26,353 nucleotides of DNA. Source: a virus. Where the stretch lies: positions 1-26,353 of IMG/VR virus record IMGVR_UViG_3300028615_000028, one strand, 5' to 3'. Under the pieces are notes generated by a model. That model did no database searches. It was not told the origin of the DNA and saw only the letters and a list, made by a program, of their open reading frames with translations. This document shows, one piece after another, positions 1 to 7,911 of this stretch; positions within the stretch are counted from its first letter, which is position 1; each line of letters begins with the position of its first letter. Position numbers and translations under genes: made by a program.

Positions 1-1
1 A

Positions 2-3000
2 AACTTTTTAGCAGCTACTGGTGCAAATAATATTGCAGTTGGTCATAATGCTGGAGGTAGTTATACAACAGGTACAAGTAATATATCTTTGGGAAGGTCC
101 GCTTTAGCTCTTGTTGATACAGGTTCCGATAATATTGGTATTGGGAACCTAACGGGAGATGATATTGTTGGGGGTGGTAACAATATATTAATTGGTAATG
201 GCTTAGATGCTGGTGGAGCTTCTGTTGATAATTTAATTATTATTGGATCAGAGGGTACTGGTAACGCGGGCCAAAAAATTATTGTTGATTCAGCTAATGC
301 TAGTGTTCTTATTGGCTCATCAAATCCCGGTAATTGGCCAACTAATACCGGTTTTAATAACACGGCTATAGGAGACGGGGCGGGGTCTAGTATGACAGGC
401 GCTGGGGCTAATACTCTGATAGGGGAGGATTCTGGCCTTAATCTTACCGTAGGCGGTAACAATACATTAATCGGAGTTAATGCCGCGGATAATTTAACTT
501 CTGGTCAGCGTAATATTATTATTGGCGCGGGTGCAGATGGTCGAAGTGCTTTAGATGATGATGTCATTGCGTTATTTGTTAATACAGGTACGGACGCTGG
601 TCAAAGGGTTATTGTAGACCCAGTTGTTAATGGTGTGTTTATTGGGTCTAGCAGCCCAGGCAACTGGCCCTCCGCTACAGGAACAGAAAACTATGCGCTT
701 GGGGATGCGGCTCTTGCTTCTGTAACGTCTGGAACTCGCAATATAGCTATAGGAGAACAGTCTTTAAATGCTTTAGATTCGGGATTGTCAAACGTAGCTA
801 TTGGATCTCGGGCAGGAGAGTTTGGTACTTTTTCTAATCTTAATGTATTTGTGGGTCGTTTAGCTGGACGTAATATAGTTAATGACTCTAACGTCGCTGT
901 AGGGGCTGGTGCTCTAGAAGGTGGCGGGTCTACTATAACTTCAGTTGATAATGTTGCAGTTGGTCATAATGCTCTTAATGCCATTAATGGAGGTTCCTAT
1001 AATGTGGCCATAGGGCCTGATACAGGAGACATAATTACGTCTGGGTCTGATTTGGTATTAGTTGGCCGTAACATTAATCCTCGTAATGCAACCGATGTCG
1101 GTACGATTGCTATTGGACAAGGCGATGGTTTTGGAGGTGAAACTAGAATAGTTATAGATCCTGGTCTGGAAGGGGTCTTTATAGGCCAGTCTCGACCTGG
1201 TAATTGGCCTACTCTTACCGGTTTGGATAACACAGCGATGGGAGACAATGCTGGTGGGTCTCTTACTACAGGTTCCGCTAATACGTTTTTAGGTAACAAT
1301 ACTGGTGCTAGTGTTACCATTGGTTCGAGCAATCTTGCTGTAGGGTCAGCAGCTTTAGATGCTTTAGTTGATGGTACTGAAAATACTGCAGTTGGTACCT
1401 CAACTTTAACAGCCCAAACGACTGGTAATTATAATACGGCGGTTGGGTCTTTAGCTGGCGATACTATTACTACGGGAGAACGAAACATTCTTCTTGGACG
1501 TGGTGCAAATCCTTCTTCGTCTACTTCTAATAACCAAATTGTTATTCGCTGTGTTGCTAGTGGTGATGTTGGTCAAATGATTATTGTAGACCCCGATCTT
1601 AATAGTGTTTTTATGGGGGCGGGGTATCCTGGTAATTGGCCAACTGGCACAGGGTTATCGAATATTGCTATCGGTCATAGTGCTCTAAACCTAGCAACTA
1701 CAGCGATGGGCAATACTATGATAGGTGCTAATTCGGGGGATAGCATTACCGATGCCACACACAATACGGCAATTGGTTTTACTACTTTATCTGCATTAGT
1801 TTCAGGCGTAAACAATACTGTGGTTGGGGCTAATGCTGGCGAATATCTTTTAGGTGGCGGTAACACTGCAATTGGGTCTGGTTCTCAATCAGGTACTCTA
1901 AATGTTTCTACAGGTGATAATAATACAGCGGTGGGAGAGTTATCTTTAGTTTCTATTACATCTGGTGTAAACAATGTTGCTGTAGGACGGAATACTGGTA
2001 ATAACATAACTTCTGGGTCTGATAATACAGTATTGGGTACTGCAGCAGGTTCATCAGTAGTAGCTGGTTTAAGAAATGTCATTATTGGGTCGTCTATGGA
2101 TCCTGGAAGTGACCCGACTGATTTAATTGCCATAGGAGCTATTGGCGGTAGTAGCACTAATCAATATATAGTTATTGAGGGAGATACATCTCACAATGTT
2201 TATATTGGAACAGATGCACCTGGAGATTGGACCAATTCTAGTGGCTTAAACAATGTTGCGATTGGCCGTAATGCTTTGGGTAATGTTAGTAATGGAACAA
2301 ATAATATTGCCTTAGGGCGAGGTACTTTAAGCGGTGTTAGTACAGGTACTAGCAATACGGCGGTTGGGTCTTTTGCTGGTAATGGAGGAGTTGGATTTGG
2401 CCAGAATAATGTATTTGTAGGCGCCAGCGCAGGCGGTTTATCCTCTTCGGGCTCTAATAATGTTTTTGTAGGGCATCAGAGCGGCGGAAACATCACTTCG
2501 GGTAATGATAATATTATTGTCGGAGACTCTTTGACTACTGGGTCTAGTGGGTCTTATAGTGATATTATTGCCATTGGAACTCAATCTAGTCATGGGCGTA
2601 TCATTGTTGATGGTCAAAGCCTTAGACGAAATGTTTTTATGGGTTCGAATCTTCCTGGTAATTGGCCCACAGTTACTGGGCAACTTAACACCGCAATTGG
2701 CGACAATGCTGGTTCCTCTCTTACTTCCTCTAATACCAACACTTTAATAGGTAACAGTGCCGGGAGTTCAATCACTACAGGTTCTGATAATACTTGTATT
2801 GGTTCAGCAGCAGGCAATACTGTTGACACAGGAAATGAAAATATTATTATCGGTTCTGGTGTTAGTGCTCCGGGTTCTTCTACGTCTAACTTTTTGAATA
2901 TAGGCGATATTATTTATGGGTCTCCTTACACTACTGCTAGAATTCGAATTGGTGGTACTGGAACTGTTTCAACTCCTACTAACGGTGGGATTGAAATGAA

Positions 3001-3361
3001 TGATCTGGATATTGTGGGAATTAATGCGATTACTTGGGGTGCCTCTCCAGAGACTCCGTCTAGTACATCAGGTTCCTTGACTATTGATTTTGGTAATGGT
3101 ATGGTTCATGAAATTACACTAACAGAGAATATCACTAGCATTACTATTAATGATCCCCCTGAAGGAGAAATGGGGGAGTTTTATGTTAAGTTTGTGCAGG
3201 ATTTGAATGGTGGTCGAACTGTTTCTGGATGGCCTGGTAATGTTGTTTGGCCTGGAGGTTCAGCTCCCACAGTTAGTTCTGGTGTGAGTGATGAAGATTT
3301 AATCAGGTTTGTATTTGATGGTACTAACTATTATGGCACCTTTGCTCAGGATTTTAGCTAA
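2..3361 (+). CDS. Repetitive phage tail fibre/adhesin-like protein (5' end outside window)
   Basis: Open in this frame from the left edge, so the start lies outside the window; 1119 residues are visible. The TTG at 89 only looks like a start, because the same repeat pattern continues upstream of it. Most of the protein is a run of about 17-residue units of the type N-T-A-I/V-G-x-x-A-G-x-x-x-T-x-G-x-N, resembling the NxAIG repeats of YadA-like beta-roll heads and of fibre proteins in many aquatic phages. Six times the run is broken by a cassette (I/V-I/V-V-D, then about ten residues, F-I/M-G, then PGNWP or PGDW). From about nt 3000 the repeats stop and a non-repetitive C-terminal domain follows, with GGRTVSGWP, WPGG and DGTNYYG, which I recognise as a common ending of phage fibre proteins. 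The likely role is a trimeric, elongated host-binding or virion-surface fibre. The repeat architecture is directly visible; the fibre role is inference from family resemblance and position. Confidence 0.8.
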   Translation, partial: NFLAATGANNIAVGHNAGGSYTTGTSNISLGRSALALVDTGSDNIGIGNLTGDDIVGGGNNILIGNGLDAGGASVDNLIIIGSEGTGNAGQKIIVDSANASVLIGSSNPGNWPTNTGFNNTAIGDGAGSSMTGAGANTLIGEDSGLNLTVGGNNTLIGVNAADNLTSGQRNIIIGAGADGRSALDDDVIALFVNTGTDAGQRVIVDPVVNGVFIGSSSPGNWPSATGTENYALGDAALASVTSGTRNIAIGEQSLNALDSGLSNVAIGSRAGEFGTFSNLNVFVGRLAGRNIVNDSNVAVGAGALEGGGSTITSVDNVAVGHNALNAINGGSYNVAIGPDTGDIITSGSDLVLVGRNINPRNATDVGTIAIGQGDGFGGETRIVIDPGLEGVFIGQSRPGNWPTLTGLDNTAMGDNAGGSLTTGSANTFLGNNTGASVTIGSSNLAVGSAALDALVDGTENTAVGTSTLTAQTTGNYNTAVGSLAGDTITTGERNILLGRGANPSSSTSNNQIVIRCVASGDVGQMIIVDPDLNSVFMGAGYPGNWPTGTGLSNIAIGHSALNLATTAMGNTMIGANSGDSITDATHNTAIGFTTLSALVSGVNNTVVGANAGEYLLGGGNTAIGSGSQSGTLNVSTGDNNTAVGELSLVSITSGVNNVAVGRNTGNNITSGSDNTVLGTAAGSSVVAGLRNVIIGSSMDPGSDPTDLIAIGAIGGSSTNQYIVIEGDTSHNVYIGTDAPGDWTNSSGLNNVAIGRNALGNVSNGTNNIALGRGTLSGVSTGTSNTAVGSFAGNGGVGFGQNNVFVGASAGGLSSSGSNNVFVGHQSGGNITSGNDNIIVGDSLTTGSSGSYSDIIAIGTQSSHGRIIVDGQSLRRNVFMGSNLPGNWPTVTGQLNTAIGDNAGSSLTSSNTNTLIGNSAGSSITTGSDNTCIGSAAGNTVDTGNENIIIGSGVSAPGSSTSNFLNIGDIIYGSPYTTARIRIGGTGTVSTPTNGGIEMNDLDIVGINAITWGASPETPSSTSGSLTIDFGNGMVHEITLTENITSITINDPPEGEMGEFYVKFVQDLNGGRTVSGWPGNVVWPGGSAPTVSSGVSDEDLIRFVFDGTNYYGTFAQDFS
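326..2668 (+). repeat. Six PGNWP cassette repeats within the fibre gene
   Basis: In-frame PGNWP (fifth copy PGDW) codons begin at 326, 656, 1196, 1628, 2219 and 2654. Each is preceded by a hydrophobic I/V-V-D strand and followed by the first residues of a new 17-residue repeat run. At the DNA level the 11-mer GGTAATTGGCC is identical in four copies (329, 1199, 1631, 2657). A separate exact 20-base repeat starts at 33 and at 954. These are coding repeats of one protein. Confidence 0.85.
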
Positions 3362-3861
3362 TGCCACAGCCATGCGATAATACTTATGGAACTTTTGAAT
3401 ATGGGACTGGGGTTGTTTATGGTCCTAGTACTTGTGATGAGGAGTTTGTATCTTTTGATACTCCTGCTAGAGATTTAGTAGAGGCTGTGGTAACTTCACA
3501 GGTTGTAATTAATAATGTATACCTAAATCCAGAGAATTATATTCTTGTGGATACTACTACGGGTTTAACGTTAGGGGTTAGAAAAGTTTTACAGCCTATG
3601 AATAAATTTACTACTAATAAGTTTTATTTAAAAACAGATAAACATATTGCCGGTCACACACTATCTCTTACAACCCTTAATATGATTACAAGTAAAGGCG
3701 AGATAGTTACGTTTGCTGGTAAAGGGATAGCTAGAACAGCGAAAGCCGATTCTATGTTAGCTGGGTTACCTTCTCATTTTAACAGGGATCCTGCTGATTC
3801 AATTTTGAGACATTTATTACAGGCTTTTGCACAGTCAGATGACCTAATTGGGGGTTTGTAG
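3361..3861 (+). CDS. Putative phage structural protein, unknown function
   Basis: This 166-residue protein starts at an ATG sharing a base with the fibre gene's stop (TAATG), so it is probably translationally coupled to it. I do not recognise a named family. It is rich in beta-prone Val/Thr/Ile segments (residues about 35-125). It ends in a short helical stretch, LLQAFAQSDDLIGGL, of a kind I associate with phage tail or neck proteins. There is no signal peptide or membrane segment. Its position directly after the fibre gene and before the lysis cassette suggests a virion component or fibre-associated protein. The gene is secure; the structural role is only contextual. Confidence 0.6.
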   Translation: MPQPCDNTYGTFEYGTGVVYGPSTCDEEFVSFDTPARDLVEAVVTSQVVINNVYLNPENYILVDTTTGLTLGVRKVLQPMNKFTTNKFYLKTDKHIAGHTLSLTTLNMITSKGEIVTFAGKGIARTAKADSMLAGLPSHFNRDPADSILRHLLQAFAQSDDLIGGL

Positions 3862-3863
3862 GG

Positions 3864-3891
3864 TTGCATCGCTGTTTTTAGGTGTTATAAC
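3864..3891 (+). promoter_or_regulatory. Candidate sigma70-type promoter before the lysis cassette
   Basis: In one of the few non-coding gaps (3862-3909), TTGCAT (3864-3869) is followed after 16 bases by TATAAC (3886-3891), with an extended -10 TG at 3883-3884. A transcript starting near 3898 would carry the strong Shine-Dalgarno of the next gene almost at its 5' end. Candidate only; an AT-rich genome produces such matches by chance. Confidence 0.4.
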
Positions 3892-3895
3892 AGAT

Positions 3896-3904
3896 AGAGG
3901 AGGA
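3896..3904 (+). promoter_or_regulatory. Strong ribosome binding site AGAGGAGGA
   Basis: This near-perfect Shine-Dalgarno lies five bases before the ATG at 3910. It is one of the strongest in the window and opens the lysis cassette, which fits a highly expressed first gene of a transcript. Confidence 0.7.
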
Positions 3905-3909
3905 CAGAA

Positions 3910-4119
3910 ATGTCAAAGAAGCAAAATGGTAGTGTCTCTAATGAGCATGAAGAGTTGGGTAAGCAGGTTTGTAGTGCATTGTCGGAAGCTTTAGACCGAC
4001 CTGTTACTGTAGAAGAGGCTGGTGTTTTAGTGGACCAGTTGATTGATACTAATCGTAATTTAATTACTAAGGTAGGGCAGCTACAGTCTGCGCTTAAAGA
4101 TATTGTGAATGCAATGTAA
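3910..4119 (+). CDS. Small conserved-looking protein, unknown function
   Basis: This 69-residue protein is preceded by the strong ribosome binding site at 3896-3904. It is hydrophilic and probably all-helical (residues about 15-69), with the segment EALDRPVTVEEAGVLVDQLI and no membrane segment or cysteine cluster. It opens the group of genes leading to the amidase, with a possible promoter just upstream. I cannot assign a function. A regulator or chaperone of lysis, or a small virion protein, would fit the position, but nothing in the sequence proves either. Confidence 0.65.
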   Translation: MSKKQNGSVSNEHEELGKQVCSALSEALDRPVTVEEAGVLVDQLIDTNRNLITKVGQLQSALKDIVNAM

Positions 4120-4120
4120 T

Positions 4121-4531
4121 ATGATTGATTTTTTTGATGGATTAGCTCAAAAATTTGAGTATTTAAAAAAGAAGCTTAAGGATAGCCCGTGGTGGAGCAA
4201 GTGGTTTTGGTATGTGGTAGTAGGTATATTTGCTGTATTATTGGCTGGTGGCTTAATTTTTAATATTATTAGTAAAAGTGAAAAAGCTGCTAAGGCTATG
4301 CACGAGCGAGATGTTTTGCTGGAGAAAGCGAAGCTTGAAGAAGTGAATGCAGAAGTTTCTCAGTATGAGAAGCAAAAAACAAAACATGCTAAAAAAGCTG
4401 AAAAATATAAAGAAAAAGCCCAAAAATTACGAGTTAAAATTGTAGATTCAAAAGCACACGCAATACAAAGCCAACAAATAATAGACAAACTAAAAGGGTG
4501 GGATGATGTTGAAAATAATATTAAATACTAG
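4121..4531 (+). CDS. Membrane-anchored coiled-coil protein, i-spanin-like candidate
   Basis: The ATG at 4121, one base after the previous stop, is preferred; an in-frame ATG at 4109 would add four residues and overlap the previous gene. The 136-aa product has a basic N-terminus (YLKKKLKDSPWWSK), one membrane helix at about residues 30-50, and a long Lys/Glu-rich heptad-like helix from about 55 to 130. By the positive-inside rule the N-terminus is cytoplasmic and the coiled coil periplasmic, as in inner-membrane spanins (Rz-type). It lies two genes before the amidase. A holin is less likely because there is only one membrane helix and a long charged tail. The gene is well supported; the lysis role is inference. 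Confidence 0.6.
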   Translation: MIDFFDGLAQKFEYLKKKLKDSPWWSKWFWYVVVGIFAVLLAGGLIFNIISKSEKAAKAMHERDVLLEKAKLEEVNAEVSQYEKQKTKHAKKAEKYKEKAQKLRVKIVDSKAHAIQSQQIIDKLKGWDDVENNIKY

Positions 4532-5024
4532 TTTATGTGTGATGTTTATTTTTTGGGTGGGTGTAGTATCGGCTCAAGAGACTGATGTTGATACAGAAAC
4601 GACCGCAAATATTATGGATGAGAAGGAAACTTCTTATCAAGTATATGCTCTCCCAAAGGGTGAAAGAGTTCAGTATGAAAATGAACTTCATATGTGTTAT
4701 AATTTTGCTTTGTTCAAAGAGTTATTGACTTTGGATAATAGGCTGCGGTTAGCGGAAGAGTTGGTGCCTAAATTACATCAACAAGCTATATATTATAAAT
4801 TAGCTTTGAGTGAGGAAGCAAAAGCTTTGTCTGAGTCTAATAAACAAATTGAGATATTACAAAGGGACCGGGAACGGTTATTTCAAAGGTGGTCCCAAGA
4901 AAATAGGAAGCGACACAAAGCTGAAAATAAATCTATATTTGGTAATTGGATTCCTTGGATGATAGCTGGAGGGGTGGTTATGTTATCTGGTGGAATTGTT
5001 GTTGGTATGGCGGTATCAGATTAA
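4503..5024 (+). CDS. Exported protein with signal peptide and C-terminal membrane segment, lysis-region
   Basis: This 173-aa protein overlaps the preceding gene by 29 bases; ATGs at 4503 and 4506 are both possible, behind an AAAGGGTGG ribosome site. The N-terminus is a signal peptide (hydrophobic residues about 4-22, likely cleavage after VVSA). A helical, charged domain follows (about 45-145), then a C-terminal membrane helix starting at WIPWMIAGG. The cysteine at residue 12 lies inside the hydrophobic core without a lipobox, so it does not look like an outer-membrane spanin lipoprotein. The predicted topology is a periplasmic domain anchored at its C-terminus. Together with the coiled-coil protein and the amidase it forms an apparent lysis cassette, but its exact role is unknown. 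Confidence 0.6.
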   Translation: MMLKIILNTSLCVMFIFWVGVVSAQETDVDTETTANIMDEKETSYQVYALPKGERVQYENELHMCYNFALFKELLTLDNRLRLAEELVPKLHQQAIYYKLALSEEAKALSESNKQIEILQRDRERLFQRWSQENRKRHKAENKSIFGNWIPWMIAGGVVMLSGGIVVGMAVSD

Positions 5025-5860
5025 TGTCATTAGTTTTTAAGGGTAAAAAGGTTCAAGTTGAAGGTTTAAGTTCTAGTTCGTTTTTAGATGATACTAAGTT
5101 AAAGTTTACTGATTCTAAGGATTATAGAGCTAGAAAGACTGATTGGGTGCGTAATATATGTGTCCATACTCGTATGGGTATTAGCCCTCAAAAACTAATA
5201 GAGGGCTCACGTGATAGGAATTGGGATGAACGAGGAGTTAAATATGCTTCGAACGATTCGAGAACTGCGAGTTGGCATATTTCTGTGGACGCAGATGGTT
5301 CTTTTGTATGTCATCTTGATTTAGTTACCCTTGCTGCTTATCATTGTGGCCAATGTAATGAGGTTTCCATTGGTATAGAAATGTATCAAGATTCAAATGG
5401 GGCTATTACTACCGCTACTTTGGATGCTACGGTTAAAATTCTTGATACAATTACTAGAGAATTGAAGATTCAACGACAGTTTCCATCTGAGGATAAGATC
5501 TGTACTAGGTTTGCATCAAATCGGAAAAGCGGTGGTCTGGCATACTTAGAAAATGGACGCTCTGGGACTGACTGGGTTGGAGTTTTTGGTCATAGGAACG
5601 CAACTAGCAACCGGGGTAAAGGTGATCCTGGTGATTATATCTTTGATAGATTACGTGATGCTGGGTATGAAGAGTTTTCAGCAGAAAACTTTGAAGACAT
5701 CGCTGCGTGGAAGATCCGACAGGAACGTTTAGGGATCGAGGTTGTGGACGGTATTCCAGGTCCTAGCACTGTAAAAGTGATAGAGGCGGATAATCAGGCC
5801 CATGGTATTTGGATTCCTCGACCCGGAGATGATGAAGTATTAGTTTGTTCGGATGAATAA
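5024..5860 (+). CDS. N-acetylmuramoyl-L-alanine amidase (endolysin)
   Basis: This enzyme hydrolyses the amide bond between MurNAc and L-Ala in peptidoglycan. The chosen start is the ATG at 5024 in a TAATG overlap; an upstream in-frame ATG at 4946 would read through the previous gene's membrane segment and is rejected. The 278-aa product has an Amidase_2 fold: first zinc histidine at about H48 (ICVHTRMG), the WHISVDADG strand, IGIEMYQ, then GHR with H190 and DPG with D201 as the remaining likely ligands. Residues about 225-265 (AAWKIRQERLG, VDGIPGPST) resemble a short peptidoglycan-binding repeat. It lacks its own signal peptide, so it probably needs a holin or another route to reach the periplasm. 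The following gene overlaps it by eight bases. Confidence 0.88.
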   Translation: MSLVFKGKKVQVEGLSSSSFLDDTKLKFTDSKDYRARKTDWVRNICVHTRMGISPQKLIEGSRDRNWDERGVKYASNDSRTASWHISVDADGSFVCHLDLVTLAAYHCGQCNEVSIGIEMYQDSNGAITTATLDATVKILDTITRELKIQRQFPSEDKICTRFASNRKSGGLAYLENGRSGTDWVGVFGHRNATSNRGKGDPGDYIFDRLRDAGYEEFSAENFEDIAAWKIRQERLGIEVVDGIPGPSTVKVIEADNQAHGIWIPRPGDDEVLVCSDE

Positions 5861-6305
5861 TGAGAAAATTACATATTTTACTATAAATACTAAAACTGTT
5901 TTTATCCCTCTCAAATATTTATACCCGGAATGTGTAACTTTGATTGAGAAGCACCCACAGATGTTTCCATTAAAGTGCTTAAAAGAGGATGGGTGTCCAG
6001 TAAATATAGGGTGTATGGATATCCTAGTGAGGAGGTTACATTACTTATTTGATAATGTAATGAAAGACACAGAGTTAGTTTTAGCTTATTTTAAGTACAG
6101 TGACACTAAATCTCTTAGGGCTGGGGTTTTCTTTAAAGACACCAAAATTTTGCCTAGGGTGATAGTGGTTAATCCGTATGGATTTAAAAAATTACAAAAT
6201 GAGGGGACCGTTTATCAATGGCAACCAACAAATGATTATATTAATATTGCACCAACTTCGAATATTATACCCTCTAGTCAATTATTAAAATGTCAGCAGA
6301 AATAA
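5853..6305 (+). CDS. Hypothetical protein between amidase and helicase
   Basis: This 150-aa protein overlaps the amidase by 8 bases and the following helicase by 16 bases, so it belongs to a continuous translated string. I do not recognise a family. It is a mixed alpha/beta soluble protein with four cysteines in its first half (CVTLIEKH, PLKCLKEDGCPVNIGC) and a Val/Ile-rich strand, RVIVVNPYG, around residues 110-118. The cysteines are not in CxxC pairs. There is no membrane segment or clear ribosome site; expression probably relies on coupling. It marks the transition between the lysis and replication regions. Confidence 0.55.
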   Translation: MNNEKITYFTINTKTVFIPLKYLYPECVTLIEKHPQMFPLKCLKEDGCPVNIGCMDILVRRLHYLFDNVMKDTELVLAYFKYSDTKSLRAGVFFKDTKILPRVIVVNPYGFKKLQNEGTVYQWQPTNDYINIAPTSNIIPSSQLLKCQQK

Positions 6306-7729
6306 ATATTTATGGGCCCTATTCAATATTGTCTGGGGAGTTTCCTTTAAAACCTGTTCGTAAAGAAACTTCTTATTTAGTTGAAGGCGCTCGGTTTTCT
6401 AATGCCTACAAAAAAGGTTTGTGGGACGGAAGAAAGCATTTATTCAATAAACAGTCGGGTTCTTTCCCTACAGGACTGCTAAGTACTGTATGTGCAGTAT
6501 TACAAGATTATGAAATAGATTATGAAATTATAGACCATAGGATTGAGCCTAATCCCTTAGGGAGGACTTTTGAATTAAAAGATGTTAAAATGGACGGCAA
6601 GTACTCTTATCAACTAGATGCTTGCCAAACTATGGTTGATAAGAAGCAAGGTATTATTAAGATAGCAACAAATGGAGGGAAGACTGTTATCTCGTGTGCT
6701 GTAACAAATTATTTGAAACTAAATACTTTGTTTATTGTAACTACTAGAGAATTATTATACCAAGTTAGGCGAGAATTTATTCAAAAGTTAGATGTTACAG
6801 AGCAGGAGGTTGGTATTGTTGGAGACGGTCACTGGGATCTAGGGGGATGGGTTACGATAGCGACTTTGGATACATTGGAGTCTCGTATTGATACACAAGA
6901 GTGTATTGATTTTCTTGCTAGTATTGATGTGTTATTTATAGACGAGGCTCATCATGTTGGATCTGAAACTTGGTATTCTGTGTCTACTCTCTGCCCTGCT
7001 TTTTATAGGTATGGCCTATCTGGTACCCCCCTCGATAGAACTGATGGTGCCAATTTACGCCTTATCGCTGCTACGGGTGATGTTATTGTTGACATTACTA
7101 ACAAGTACCTCGTTGATATTGGTGTCAGTGCACGTGCTCATATCATATTTGACAAAATCAGCACCCCACCGATTGAGAAAAAAGCTACTTACACTCAAGC
7201 TTATAAGCAAGGTGTGGTTGAAAATGATGCGCTAAGTGCTAAGGTTATAGAGTGGGTGCAAGTTTTTAACGAGCTGGGCTTATCTACTCTGGTATTAGTT
7301 GAAAAAATTAAGCATGGCAATATCTTAGATAATAAGTTATGGACAGAGACTAATGGTGTATTTATTCCACATCAATTTATTTATGGTAAGGAAACTACAG
7401 AAGTTAGATCAGCAGCCTTAGAGGACTTTAGAAATCGGACACTACCTGTATTAATATCATCTACTATTTTAGATGAAGGTATTGATGTACCAGCCATAGA
7501 CGCTCTAATTTGTGCGGGTAGTAGAAAATCCACAATTAGAACTTTACAAAGGCTAGGTCGGGGCCTTAGAGGGGACAAATTAATTGTGGTGGAATTCTCT
7601 AATTTTACACATGATTATCTACTTAAACATAGTTTAGTGAGGTATAATGACTACAAAAATGAGGAGTGTTTTCCGTTATATCAATCGGGGCCGGACCTAG
7701 ATTTTGTTAAGTCTTTATGGAAGAAATAA
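6290..7729 (+). CDS. uvsW: SF2 DNA helicase, UvsW/XPB-like
   Basis: This 479-aa ATP-dependent DNA helicase matches the T4 UvsW size and domain order. UvsW remodels forks and recombination intermediates and unwinds R-loops. The N-terminal region (ARFSNAYKKGLWDGRKHLF, FPTGLL) is the small domain seen ahead of the motor in UvsW-like proteins. Motifs in order: Q-like YQLDACQ, motif I ATNGGKT (residues 126-132), motif II DEAH (218-221), motif III LSGTPLDR, motif V STILDEGIDVP and motif VI QRLGRGLR. All catalytic residues appear intact. The ATG at 6290 overlaps the previous gene. The likely role is fork regression and branch migration with the RecA and gp46/47 proteins encoded downstream. The family is firm; the UvsW orthology is likely but not proven. 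Confidence 0.88.
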   Translation: MSAEINIYGPYSILSGEFPLKPVRKETSYLVEGARFSNAYKKGLWDGRKHLFNKQSGSFPTGLLSTVCAVLQDYEIDYEIIDHRIEPNPLGRTFELKDVKMDGKYSYQLDACQTMVDKKQGIIKIATNGGKTVISCAVTNYLKLNTLFIVTTRELLYQVRREFIQKLDVTEQEVGIVGDGHWDLGGWVTIATLDTLESRIDTQECIDFLASIDVLFIDEAHHVGSETWYSVSTLCPAFYRYGLSGTPLDRTDGANLRLIAATGDVIVDITNKYLVDIGVSARAHIIFDKISTPPIEKKATYTQAYKQGVVENDALSAKVIEWVQVFNELGLSTLVLVEKIKHGNILDNKLWTETNGVFIPHQFIYGKETTEVRSAALEDFRNRTLPVLISSTILDEGIDVPAIDALICAGSRKSTIRTLQRLGRGLRGDKLIVVEFSNFTHDYLLKHSLVRYNDYKNEECFPLYQSGPDLDFVKSLWKK

Positions 7730-7899
7730 TCCATTATATGTATAAACATTCTTTGCAGAATAATCAAACAGCTTGCGGGCTGTCTTTAGGTGGGTTATTA
7801 CTATGTGATGTTACTACTGTGCTACACTCAGTGACATGTAAAAAGTGTTTGTTGTCCTGTGATTATACTTTAGAGTATATTAGTTCTGCGGGTTTGTGA
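7717..7899 (+). CDS. Small H-C-CxxC zinc-finger-like protein (paralogue A)
   Basis: This 60-aa protein overlaps the helicase gene's end by 13 bases; an in-frame ATG at 7738 is an alternative start. It carries an early His (YKHSL), then TACG, a variable loop, and VTCKKCL. The same pattern (His soon after the start, CG, then V-x-C-x-x-C) occurs in the proteins at 15600, 24554 and 24757. Small proteins of this layout are common in phages and probably bind one zinc ion through His and three Cys. This copy is the most divergent and lacks the LPLYEI ending. The function is unknown. Confidence 0.55.
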   Translation: MEEIIHYMYKHSLQNNQTACGLSLGGLLLCDVTTVLHSVTCKKCLLSCDYTLEYISSAGL

Positions 7900-7905
7900 T
7901 ATAAT
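7897..7905 (+). promoter_or_regulatory. Candidate extended -10 promoter TGATATAAT
   Basis: A perfect TATAAT (7900-7905) with the extended TGn motif lies just before the ATG at 7912. I see no good -35 at the expected distance. Transcription would start at about 7912, the first base of the next start codon, so a transcript from here would be leaderless or would serve genes further downstream. The assignment is tentative. Confidence 0.35.
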
Positions 7906-7911
7906 AGTATT

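Noticed and set aside
326-2668. Regularly spaced repeats that could suggest a CRISPR array
   Set aside because: Repeats are in-frame protein-coding units with degenerate third positions, no constant spacer length and no palindromic repeat.
61-2829. Several minus-strand and alternate-frame ORFs inside the fibre gene
   Set aside because: They mirror the Gly/Asn/Thr-rich repeats: their products are Pro/Leu/Val/Ile-rich with the same periodicity, without start signals. The plus frame has a coherent repeat structure and a recognisable C-terminal domain.
3862-3909. Intrinsic terminator after the structural gene
   Set aside because: The gap contains a T-run (GCTGTTTTTAGG) but no stable stem before it; a promoter reading is more plausible.
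4503-4600. Outer-membrane lipoprotein (o-spanin) signal
   Set aside because: The only nearby Cys (residue 12) lies in the hydrophobic core without a lipobox, while VVSA followed by Gln looks like an ordinary signal peptidase I site.
4946-5023. Upstream start for the amidase
   Set aside because: The extra 26 residues are an out-of-frame reading of the preceding membrane segment; the ATG at 5024 in TAATG overlap fits the local pattern.
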